From: Limnohabitans sp. 103DPR2
Lineage (GTDB): Bacteria > Pseudomonadota > Gammaproteobacteria > Burkholderiales > Burkholderiaceae_C
Length of the DNA: 64,000 nt
Assembly (NCBI RefSeq): GCF_001412575.1
Contig: NZ_CP011834.1
Span: 1,488,001-1,552,000 of the forward strand
Direction: 5' to 3'
The position numbers were made by a program, and so were the translations under genes. The notes beneath the pieces were generated by a model. That model saw nothing but the letters and a program-made list of their open reading frames with translations. It ran no database searches and had not been told where the DNA came from. Of the stretch, positions 46,126 through 53,458 are shown one piece after another. How positions within the stretch are numbered: the stretch's first letter is position 1; every line of letters starts with the position of its first letter.

Positions 46126-46653
46126 ATGACTCGTTTTATGGACATCACATGCAAGGCCATTGAATATTTGATTGCGGCATTCATGGCCGCCATGGTGGTA
46201 TTGGTTTTTGGCAATGTGTTGCTTCGCTATGGATTTAACTCCGGCATTACCTTGTCAGAAGAGTTGTCGCGTTGGTTGTTTGTGTGGATGACTTTCTTGG
46301 GCGCCGTGGTGGCGCTGCGAACGCATGAGCACTTAGGAACTGACATGCTGGTGGGGCGCCTTGGCCCATTCGGGAAAAAAATCTGCATGGGCTTGTCGCA
46401 ATTTCTCATGTTGATGTGCTGCTGGCTGTTGTTCAAAGGCGCATCTGAACAAGCCATCATCAACTGGACCAGTACCAGTGCTGTGATGGAAGTCTCGATG
46501 AGCTGGGTTTACTTCCCAGGCATCATTTTTGCGGTGTTGGGCGGCCTTTTGATTGCGCTTGATTTCATCAAATTGATCACGGGCCAGATGAAGGAAGAAG
46601 AGTTGATGATGTTCCAAGAGTCTGAAGATGCGCCACATGGCGAAACCCGCTGA
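46126..46653 (+). CDS. TRAP transporter small permease (DctQ type)
   Basis: A 175-residue small membrane subunit with four hydrophobic helices (about 13-35, 48-65, 87-107, 128-150) and the DctQ-family segment LSEELSRWLFVWMTFLGA near residue 45. The start follows AGGAA at good spacing. It would pair with DctM (46684) and DctP (48050) to import a dicarboxylate-type or hydroxylated aromatic/alicyclic acid using an ion gradient. The neighbouring quinate/shikimate genes suggest quinate or shikimate as the cargo; this is inference. Confidence 0.88.
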   Translation: MTRFMDITCKAIEYLIAAFMAAMVVLVFGNVLLRYGFNSGITLSEELSRWLFVWMTFLGAVVALRTHEHLGTDMLVGRLGPFGKKICMGLSQFLMLMCCWLLFKGASEQAIINWTSTSAVMEVSMSWVYFPGIIFAVLGGLLIALDFIKLITGQMKEEELMMFQESEDAPHGETR

Positions 46654-46683
46654 ACCAGCCCCAAAAGACAGAGAAACATTCAA

Positions 46684-47961
46684 ATGACCATTGCTGTATT
46701 TGTCCTTTCCTTGCTGGGCGCGATGGCTCTCGGCGTGCCCATTGCTTTTTCTTTGCTCATTTGCGGTGTGGCCCTGATGGTCCACCTCAACATGTTTGAT
46801 GCACAAATATTGGCGCAAAACTTGATCGAAGGCTCCAACAGCTTTCCGCTGCTAGCAGTGCCTTTCTTCATGTTGGCAGGTGAAATCATGAATGCGGGTG
46901 GTTTGTCTCGCCGCATCGTGAACTTTGCCATGGCCTGCGTAGGTCACATCAAAGGTGGCTTGGGGTACGTCACCATCATGGCCGCTGTCATCATGGCTGC
47001 CTTGTCTGGTTCTGCCGTGGCCGATGCGGCTGCGCTGGCTTCATTGCTTTTGCCCATGATGGTGGCTGCGGGTCATGACCGTGCGCGATCTGCGGGTTTG
47101 ATTGCTTCTGCCGGCATCATTGCGCCTGTCATTCCGCCAAGCATTGGCTTTGTCATTTTTGGCGTGGCAGGCAATGTGTCAATTTCCAAATTGTTCATGG
47201 CCGGTATTGTCCCGGGCGTCTTGCTGGGTGCATCTTTGTGGGTCACTTGGTGGTGGTTGGCGCGCAAAGAAGTGGTGCAAGTGCCACCCCGCAAATCCAT
47301 GGCTGAAATCAGTGTAGCCATGCGTCAAGCAACATGGGCCTTGGTCCTGCCCTTGATCGTGGTCTTTGGCTTGAAGTTTGGAGTTTTCACGCCCACTGAA
47401 GCTGCTGTGGTCGCCGCCATGTACGCCTTGTTGATTTCAGTCTTCATTTACAAAGAACTGAATTTCAAAACCATGGTGCCGCTGTTTGTGTCCGCTGCCA
47501 AAACCAGTGCCATTGTGATGTTCTTGGTGGCCGCTGCCATGGTGTCGGCTTGGTTGATCACGGTGGCCAATCTGCCCGCTGAATTGATTGCATTGTTGCA
47601 ACCTTTGCTGGACAGCCCCCGTCTGCTGATGTTCACCATCATGGTTATCACCATGGTAGTGGGCACGGCACTTGACATGACGCCAACCATTCTGTTGTTG
47701 ACACCTGTGCTGATGCCTGTTGTCAAAGCAGCAGGTATAGACCCTGTTTATTTTGGTGTGTTGTTCATCATCAACAACGCCATTGGTTTGATCACACCTC
47801 CTGTTGGGACTGTGCTGAATGCCGTTGCGGGCGTTGGCAAGGTCAGCATGGACGAAGTAACACGCGGTGTGATGCCTTTCATGGTGGCGCAATTTGCCAT
47901 CATGTTTGCCATGGTGGCTTGGCCTGCTTTGGTGATGGTGCCAGCGCGCTGGTTTTATTGA
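46684..47961 (+). CDS. TRAP transporter large permease (DctM type)
   Basis: A 425-residue membrane protein with about a dozen hydrophobic helices. Family landmarks are LGVPIAFSLLICGVAL near residue 17, NSFPLLAVPFFMLAGEIMNAGG near 56, and GLITPPVGTVLNAVAG near 365. It is the translocating subunit with DctQ, 30 bases upstream. The binding-protein gene follows after 88 bases with a structured gap. Confidence 0.93.
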   Translation: MTIAVFVLSLLGAMALGVPIAFSLLICGVALMVHLNMFDAQILAQNLIEGSNSFPLLAVPFFMLAGEIMNAGGLSRRIVNFAMACVGHIKGGLGYVTIMAAVIMAALSGSAVADAAALASLLLPMMVAAGHDRARSAGLIASAGIIAPVIPPSIGFVIFGVAGNVSISKLFMAGIVPGVLLGASLWVTWWWLARKEVVQVPPRKSMAEISVAMRQATWALVLPLIVVFGLKFGVFTPTEAAVVAAMYALLISVFIYKELNFKTMVPLFVSAAKTSAIVMFLVAAAMVSAWLITVANLPAELIALLQPLLDSPRLLMFTIMVITMVVGTALDMTPTILLLTPVLMPVVKAAGIDPVYFGVLFIINNAIGLITPPVGTVLNAVAGVGKVSMDEVTRGVMPFMVAQFAIMFAMVAWPALVMVPARWFY

Positions 47962-47975
47962 TTTTTTCTTTCCAC

Positions 47976-48020
47976 AGTCTGTTCGGGTACGCCAGACTTT
48001 GGAATCCTTGTTCGGCGTAC
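47976..48020 (+). promoter_or_regulatory. Alternative hairpins between dctM and dctP
   Basis: Two mutually exclusive stems share bases: AGTCTG (47976-47981) with CAGACT (47993-47998), and GTACGCC (47987-47993) with GGCGTAC (48014-48020). Such intercistronic structures are often used to raise receptor levels relative to permeases by RNA processing or attenuation. Function here is not shown. Confidence 0.35.
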
Positions 48021-48049
48021 GACCATTCAATTCATCAGGAGACACTGAC

Positions 48050-49045
48050 ATGAAACGTGTTTTGATCAAGACTGTCTTGGCCGCGGTGGCCTTGGCAGCC
48101 ATGGGCGTAGCCTCTGCACAAGAGAAAACCATCAAGTTTGCCAACCAAAATGCTGCGGGTCACCCCGTTGTCTTGGGCATGGAAAAATTCAAAGAAGTTG
48201 TGGAGAGCAAATCTGGCGGCAAGATCAAAGTCAATTTGTTCCCAGGTGGCACCTTGGGCAGTGACCAAGCCAACGTGTCGGCTATTCAAGGTGGCGCACT
48301 TGAAATGGTGTCTTTGAACTCTGGCATTTTGGCCAGCCAAGTGAAAGACTTTGAAGTGTTTGACTTCCCCTTCATGTTTGCCAACGCGGCTGAAGCCGAT
48401 GCAGTGGTAGACGGTCCCTTTGGTAAAAAAATGCACGCCAAATTGGCCGACAAAGGCATTATCGCTTTGGGCTATTTTGAATTGGGTTTCAGGAACCTGA
48501 CCAATGGCAAGCGCGCCATCAACAAAGTCTCTGACATCGAAGGCTTGAAACTGCGCGTGATTCCCAACGCCATCAACGTTGACTGGGTGAAAGCTTTAGG
48601 CGCTAATCCAACGCCACTGCCATTTCCTGAGTTGTACGCCGCCTTGGAGCAGGGCGCTGTGGACGGTCAAGAAAACCCAGTGGCTACGATCAACTCTGCC
48701 AAGTTGTACGAAGTGCAAAAGCACATGGTCTTGAGCAATCACCAATACAACCCACAGTCTGTGCTAATGAGCAAAAAATTCTGGGATGGTCTGACATCGG
48801 CAGAAAAGAAAATCATGGAAGATGCCATGGTCGAGGCGACCAAGCACCAGCGCACACAGTCGCGTAACTTGTCTGCCAGCATCACAGACAACCTGCGCAA
48901 AAATGGCATGCAAATCACAACGCTGCCTGCTTCTGAAATGGCCATCTTGCGCGACAAGATGAAGCCTGTCATTGCCAAGCACGGTGAGGCGATTGCCGGC
49001 ACGGTTGCTGAATTGCAAGCTGAATTGGCCAAGCTGCGCAAATAA
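48050..49045 (+). CDS. TRAP transporter periplasmic binding protein (DctP type)
   Basis: A 331-residue receptor with a Sec signal at residues 1-22 (LAAVALAAMGVASAQ). Mature landmarks are KTIKFANQNAAGHPVVLGMEKF near residue 26, the TRAP signature VSDIEGLKLRVIPN near 160 with the Arg that binds a carboxylate, and ALEQGAVDGQENPVATI near 205. The ATG at 48050 is preceded by AGGAGA. The ligand would be a carboxylate; quinate, shikimate or protocatechuate is plausible from context. Confidence 0.92.
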   Translation: MKRVLIKTVLAAVALAAMGVASAQEKTIKFANQNAAGHPVVLGMEKFKEVVESKSGGKIKVNLFPGGTLGSDQANVSAIQGGALEMVSLNSGILASQVKDFEVFDFPFMFANAAEADAVVDGPFGKKMHAKLADKGIIALGYFELGFRNLTNGKRAINKVSDIEGLKLRVIPNAINVDWVKALGANPTPLPFPELYAALEQGAVDGQENPVATINSAKLYEVQKHMVLSNHQYNPQSVLMSKKFWDGLTSAEKKIMEDAMVEATKHQRTQSRNLSASITDNLRKNGMQITTLPASEMAILRDKMKPVIAKHGEAIAGTVAELQAELAKLRK

Positions 49046-49089
49046 TTTTCAGCAGTTCAGGTCCTTCTAAGACCTTATTGGCAGTCCCC

Positions 49090-49130
49090 ATGCGAAGCCT
49101 CTTAGCGTGTCTTGAGGCTTCGCATTTTTA
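49090..49130 (+). terminator. Strong terminator after dctP
   Basis: A 12-bp stem (ATGCGAAGCCTC with GAGGCTTCGCAT), 12-base loop and ATTTTTA tail. It ends the TRAP operon, yet the next start codon lies only 10 bases after the tail, so downstream genes need readthrough or a promoter embedded in this element. Confidence 0.85.
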
Positions 49131-49140
49131 CTTCTAGATC

Positions 49141-49974
49141 ATGAACATTGACGGCAACACAGAGTTGATCGCCCACATTGGCTATCCAACGCACAGCTTC
49201 AAATCACCCCTGATTTACAACCCTTACTTTGAGAAAGAGGGCATCAACGCATTGGTGGTGCCCATGGGTTGCCAGGCTGCGCATTACCCTGCATTTTTAA
49301 AGTCGGTGTTCGAGTTGACCAACATCCGAGGTGCATTGATCACCATGCCGCACAAGGTGAGTACCGTAGACCTTCTGGACGAAGTGACGCCTACCGTCAA
49401 AGTGGCCGGCGCATGCAATGCCGTTAAACGCGATGCGCAAGGGCGCTTGGTCGGTGACATGTTTGATGGCGCAGGCTTTGTTCGCGGCATTCAACGGAAA
49501 GGATTTAAGCTGATTGGCAAAAGCGTCTTGGTGGTCGGCACGGGCGGTGTTGGCTCAGCCATTGCCGCATCACTGGCTGCTGAAAAAATTGCTGCCATCA
49601 GTTTGTTTGATGTCAATACATCCGCATGTGAGGGCTTGGCACAGCGGCTTGTGAACGAATATCCACACATCCAAGTCAAGACAGGTTCCAATGACCCTGA
49701 TGGCCATGACTTGGTTGTGAATGCAACCCCCATGGGCATGAACGAGGGCGACCCTTTGCCAATGGACGTTTCGCGCATTGCGCCTGAGACATTTGTGGGT
49801 GAGGTGGTTATGCGCACAGAGATGACGGCGTTCTTGCTGGCGGCACAACAAAGAGGCTGCCGGGTTCAAGTGGGTTCAGACATGTTGTTTGAACAAATTC
49901 CTGCTTATCTGGAATACTTCGGGTTCAAGACAAGCACCGCCAACGTCTTGCGCAGTGTGGCCCGTTTGGGCTGA
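49141..49974 (+). CDS. Shikimate/quinate dehydrogenase-like protein (AroE family)
   Basis: A 277-residue AroE-fold NAD(P) dehydrogenase. The catalytic Lys is at residue 72 in ITMPHK and the catalytic Asp at about 109 in GDMFDGAG. The NAD loop is GTGGVGSAIA near residue 134. It differs from biosynthetic AroE: the substrate loop is YPTHSFKSP (one residue longer than the usual xHSxSP), and the NTDxxG motif is MFDGAG. Together with the following dehydratase this points to a catabolic AroE-like dehydrogenase that makes 3-dehydroshikimate. There is no visible Shine-Dalgarno before the ATG. Confidence 0.85.
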   Translation: MNIDGNTELIAHIGYPTHSFKSPLIYNPYFEKEGINALVVPMGCQAAHYPAFLKSVFELTNIRGALITMPHKVSTVDLLDEVTPTVKVAGACNAVKRDAQGRLVGDMFDGAGFVRGIQRKGFKLIGKSVLVVGTGGVGSAIAASLAAEKIAAISLFDVNTSACEGLAQRLVNEYPHIQVKTGSNDPDGHDLVVNATPMGMNEGDPLPMDVSRIAPETFVGEVVMRTEMTAFLLAAQQRGCRVQVGSDMLFEQIPAYLEYFGFKTSTANVLRSVARLG

Positions 49975-49993
49975 AAGAAAAGGGGAGTGAGCC

Positions 49994-50875
49994 ATGAATT
50001 TACGCACAGCTGACCGCGAAGCCGTTCCAGAAATGCCCAACCGTTTGGGCATTCAAGGCATTGAGTTCATTGAGTACGCCACCAATCGTCCTCAAGCTTT
50101 AGGTCAGGTGTTGGAGTCGATGGGCTTCCGGCCCATTGCCCGTCACCGTTCACGTGAGGTCACTTTGTATCGCCAAGGCGGCATGAACTTGGTGGTCAAC
50201 GCCAACCCTGATGATGCGCGCGTCAGTGCCACAGCCGATGGTCAAGCCGAAATTTCTGCGGTGGCATTTCGAGTGCAAGATGCGCTGAAGGCGCACACCC
50301 GTTGCATTGATTTGGGTGCTTGGTCAGTGGCCAGCCATGCGCAGGCCATGGAACTGCACATTCCAGCCATTCATGGTCCTGGCGGCACGCGCTATTACTT
50401 TGTTGATCGTTGGCAAGAATTTTCCATTTACGACATCGATTTCAAACCTATTCCCACGGTCGATCAGCATCCCATGGCTGTGGCTGACATGAGCTACTTT
50501 GGTGTGGTGCAGTACATTGGCGCATCACGCAGTGAAGACTGGCTGGCCTACTACGAACACATGTTTGACTTCAGTGTCATTCCCGATGAGGAGCGCTTTG
50601 GCATCTTGCCTAAAGGCAAATTGATGAAGAGCCCTTGCGGCCAGTTTCTCTGGCAGCTCATTGAACCCGATCCCTGGATGGAAGTTGATGATTCGCCTGA
50701 GTCTCTCAAGCGCATTGGCTTTGGCGTGAAAGACGTGGCACAGGCTGTTAAAACGCTCAAAGCCAACGGTGTTGAATTTGTTGAGTCCAAAGAGTTGCAT
50801 CCTGAAGATCGGGGTGCCCTCACGCGCAGTGCCTTGGGCTCGGTGTCCTTTGAGCTGGTTCATCAATCGACTTAA
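49994..50875 (+). CDS. HPPD-like VOC protein (C-terminal part of QuiC1-type dehydratase)
   Basis: A 293-residue protein of the vicinal-oxygen-chelate superfamily, resembling 4-hydroxyphenylpyruvate dioxygenase and the C-terminal domain of the bimodular 3-dehydroshikimate dehydratase QuiC1. Two repeat halves begin at GIQGIEFIEYATN (about 19) and DMSYFGVVQYIG (about 160). Possible metal-ligand residues are Glu in IEFIEY, His in IPAIHGPGG and Glu in VSFELVHQ. It directly precedes the TIM-barrel dehydratase gene, whose AAGGAG overlaps its stop. A separate domain, not a frameshift, because the order is reversed relative to the fusion. The reaction on its own is unknown. Confidence 0.8.
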   Translation: MNLRTADREAVPEMPNRLGIQGIEFIEYATNRPQALGQVLESMGFRPIARHRSREVTLYRQGGMNLVVNANPDDARVSATADGQAEISAVAFRVQDALKAHTRCIDLGAWSVASHAQAMELHIPAIHGPGGTRYYFVDRWQEFSIYDIDFKPIPTVDQHPMAVADMSYFGVVQYIGASRSEDWLAYYEHMFDFSVIPDEERFGILPKGKLMKSPCGQFLWQLIEPDPWMEVDDSPESLKRIGFGVKDVAQAVKTLKANGVEFVESKELHPEDRGALTRSALGSVSFELVHQST

Positions 50876-50884
50876 GGAGTTGCC

Positions 50885-51778
50885 ATGAATATGCTGGACG
50901 GTTATGGCATGGACACCATCACGATGGCTGGCCCACTCGAGGCTAAATTAGAAGCCATGAAAAGTGTGGGTTTCTCTCAGGTCATGCTGATGGCGCGAGA
51001 TTTGGTGGGTCATCCAGGGGGTGTGAAAGCCGCAGTCAAAGCTGTTCAAGACAGTGGCTTGCGCCCCACCGGGTTTCAGGTGCTGCGAGACTTTGAAGGT
51101 CTGTCTGGCCATTTGCACAGCTACAAAGTTGACATTGCCAAATCCATGTTGGAAATGTGCGCCGCAACGGGCAGCAAAGTGTTGCTGGCTTGCTCATCAA
51201 CATCACGCCATGCCACAGACGATTTGGACCTCATTGCCAAGGATTTGAAAAAGCTCGCCATGATGGCCATTCCCTTGGGCATCAAGGTGGCCTACGAAGG
51301 TTTGTCTTGGGGGCGTACCGTCAACGAATTCACCACCAGTTGGGATGTGGTTTGCCGTGCAGACTGCCCCAACTTGGGCATTGGCATTGACTCATTTCAC
51401 ATCTTTGCAGCCAAGACTTCACTTGATGCCATTGAAGACATAGACCCTGATCGCATTTACCTTGCGCAGCTGTCCGATTTCATGTGGAACGAAACGCCTT
51501 CGTTTGAAGAGCGCATGACCACAGCCCGCACCTTCCGTGTGTTTCCGGGGGAGGGCGTGCACAGTGATCAGTTGGCCGATTTGGTTTTGCGCCTTGAGCG
51601 CATTGGCTATCGAGGCGACTACAGCTTCGAGGTCTTCAACGACGACTACCAACAATTGCCATTGGACATCGTGGCCGAGCGTGCGCGCAAAAGTGCCACT
51701 TGGTTGCACCAAGATGTCTTGCACCGCTCAGCACCCTTGCCCGCATGGGCTCAATCCTCACAAAAGGTCAGCGTATGA
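50885..51778 (+). CDS. 3-dehydroshikimate dehydratase-like TIM barrel (QuiC1 N-domain)
   Basis: A 297-residue sugar-phosphate-isomerase-like TIM barrel. Segments match the N-terminal domain of QuiC1: EAKLEAMKSVGFSQVMLMARD, GFQVLRDFEGLSG, VAYEGLSWGRTVNEF with a metal Glu, LGIGIDSFHIFAAKTS with Asp/His, and FRVFPGEG and YSFEVFNDDY near the end. It would dehydrate 3-dehydroshikimate to protocatechuate, which enters the LigAB route. Its last codons overlap the next start (ATGA). Confidence 0.86.
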   Translation: MNMLDGYGMDTITMAGPLEAKLEAMKSVGFSQVMLMARDLVGHPGGVKAAVKAVQDSGLRPTGFQVLRDFEGLSGHLHSYKVDIAKSMLEMCAATGSKVLLACSSTSRHATDDLDLIAKDLKKLAMMAIPLGIKVAYEGLSWGRTVNEFTTSWDVVCRADCPNLGIGIDSFHIFAAKTSLDAIEDIDPDRIYLAQLSDFMWNETPSFEERMTTARTFRVFPGEGVHSDQLADLVLRLERIGYRGDYSFEVFNDDYQQLPLDIVAERARKSATWLHQDVLHRSAPLPAWAQSSQKVSV

Positions 51779-52776
51779 AAAACAGAAAACTCGGTCCCTT
51801 CCAAGTCAGTGAAATTGGCTTGGGTTGTATGAACCTGAGCCATGCCTATGGCGCGCCAGTCTCGGAAGCACAAGCAGAAAAGGTGTTGTTGACGGCCTTG
51901 GATTCAGGCGTCACCTTGTTTGATACGGCTGCTTTGTATGGCTTTGGTGCCAATGAAACTTTGGTGGGCAAGGTGCTGAAATCTCACCGTCAGAAATTCA
52001 CCCTGGCCAGCAAATGTGGCATGACCGGTGTCGATGTCAACGGTGATGGCAAATTGGTGCGTGTCATTGATGGTCGTCCCGAAACCATTCGCAAGACGTG
52101 TGAAGAGGCACTCAAGCGACTTCAAACCGATGTCATTGATTTGTATTACCTGCACCGTTGGGACAAAAAAGTACCCATTGAGGACAGCGTAGGTGCCCTC
52201 AGCGATTTGGTTCGTCAAGGCAAAATTCAAAGCATTGGCTTGTCAGAAGTATCGGCCAGCACGCTACGCAAAGCCCATGCCGTGCATCCCATTGCAGCGG
52301 TACAAACAGAGTATTCCCTGTGGACACGCAACCCGGAAATAGCGGTTCTCAAAGCTTGCGAAGAGTTGGGTACAGCCTTTGTTGCCTTCAGTCCTGTGGC
52401 CAGGGGTTTCTTGTGTGGACCGCTTGACATTCAAGGCTTGGATGCCAAAGACATCCGCAAATCCATGCCGCGTTTCACGGCAGAAAATTACGCGGCCAAC
52501 TTCAAACTCTTCGCGCCCTACCAACAGTTGGCGAATGAGGTCGGTTGCTCAACAGCGCAACTGGCATTGGCTTGGTTGCTGCACAAAGCGCCGCACATCA
52601 TTCCTATTCCTGGCACTACCAGTGAGCAGCATTTACTGGACGATTTGGGTGCCGTGAACATTCAATTGGGTTCGGACATGATGGCCAAACTCGAGGCGCT
52701 CATCAATGAGAAAACTGTCCATGGCAGTCGTTACAACGCCCAAGCCAATTCAGAGGTGGACACCGAGGTGTTTTAA
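51775..52776 (+). CDS. Aldo/keto reductase
   Basis: A 333-residue AKR-fold NADPH-dependent oxidoreductase. The catalytic tetrad is visible: Asp and Tyr in FDTAALYGFGANE (about 49-61), Lys in LASKCGM (about 78-84) and His in YYLHRWD (about 120). It starts with ATGA overlap from the dehydratase gene, so it belongs to the quinate/shikimate operon. The substrate is not evident; it might reduce or oxidise an alicyclic intermediate. A strong terminator follows. Confidence 0.88.
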   Translation: MKNRKLGPFQVSEIGLGCMNLSHAYGAPVSEAQAEKVLLTALDSGVTLFDTAALYGFGANETLVGKVLKSHRQKFTLASKCGMTGVDVNGDGKLVRVIDGRPETIRKTCEEALKRLQTDVIDLYYLHRWDKKVPIEDSVGALSDLVRQGKIQSIGLSEVSASTLRKAHAVHPIAAVQTEYSLWTRNPEIAVLKACEELGTAFVAFSPVARGFLCGPLDIQGLDAKDIRKSMPRFTAENYAANFKLFAPYQQLANEVGCSTAQLALAWLLHKAPHIIPIPGTTSEQHLLDDLGAVNIQLGSDMMAKLEALINEKTVHGSRYNAQANSEVDTEVF

Positions 52777-52821
52777 GAAACTTTCATGAGTCTTGAGTTA
52801 TGAAAATGAGTACATACCCGC

Positions 52822-52847
52822 AAAGAGGCTTCGGCCTCTTTTTTTTT
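52822..52847 (+). terminator. Strong Rho-independent terminator
   Basis: AAAGAGGC-TTCG-GCCTCTTT with a run of T to 52847. A tetraloop-capped 8-bp stem plus U-tract, 45 bases after the aldo/keto reductase stop, closing the quinate operon. Confidence 0.92.
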
Positions 52848-52941
52848 GTGAAAAAAACTCAGCCCCATCAGAGAGCAGGTCAAAGCCAAGACTGCAGAAT
52901 GCAAGAATGGTCATATCACCATCCAATTTCAGGAGATGCGC

Positions 52942-53448
52942 ATGTATTCCCTTAATGTGAACGGCAAAGTCCAAAAAGTGGACGCGGAGCCAGAGATGCC
53001 CTTGTTGTGGGTCATTCGAGAAGTCCTCGGCCTCACAGGCACCAAATTTGGCTGCGGCATTGCCCAGTGTGGTGCTTGTACGGTCCACGTCGATGGCCAA
53101 GCCATTCGTTCTTGCTCAATTCCAGGCTCTGCCATGACGGGCCGAAAAATCACCACCATTGAAGGTTTGTCTGCCAACAGCAGTCACCCTGTGCAAAAGG
53201 CTTGGGCCCAAGTGGATGTGCCGCAGTGCGGCTATTGCCAATCTGGGCAAATCATGGCGGCTTCGTCATTGTTGAAACGCAAACCAAAACCCACCGACAA
53301 AGACATCGATGAGGTCATGACCAACATCTGTCGCTGCGGCACCTACCAACGCATCCGCGAGGCCATTCATGTGGCCGCCGGCACCCGCAAATTACCCAAA
53401 ATGGATGCTGATGAAGTCAGTGCCTTGGTTCAGCAAATCAAAGTTTAA
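52942..53448 (+). CDS. [2Fe-2S] subunit of a molybdenum hydroxylase (IorA type)
   Basis: A 168-residue ferredoxin-like electron-transfer subunit. The first [2Fe-2S] cysteines are in [20 protein letters not shown] (near 36-55) with the fourth in RSCSIP; the second cluster is [10 protein letters not shown] and [14 protein letters not shown] near the C-terminus. The ATG at 52942 has AGGAG six bases upstream, ruling out the ATG at 52936. It is followed after 10 bases by the large subunit gene. The family includes isoquinoline 1-oxidoreductase and various aldehyde or N-heterocycle oxidases. Confidence 0.9.
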   Translation: MYSLNVNGKVQKVDAEPEMPLLWVIREVLGLTGTKFGCGIAQCGACTVHVDGQAIRSCSIPGSAMTGRKITTIEGLSANSSHPVQKAWAQVDVPQCGYCQSGQIMAASSLLKRKPKPTDKDIDEVMTNICRCGTYQRIREAIHVAAGTRKLPKMDADEVSALVQQIKV

Positions 53449-53458
53449 GGCGAGCACC

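Noticed and set aside
49994-51778. Split QuiC1 as a frameshift or sequencing error
   Set aside because: The two domains are in reverse order relative to the fused protein and each has its own start and ribosome-binding site.
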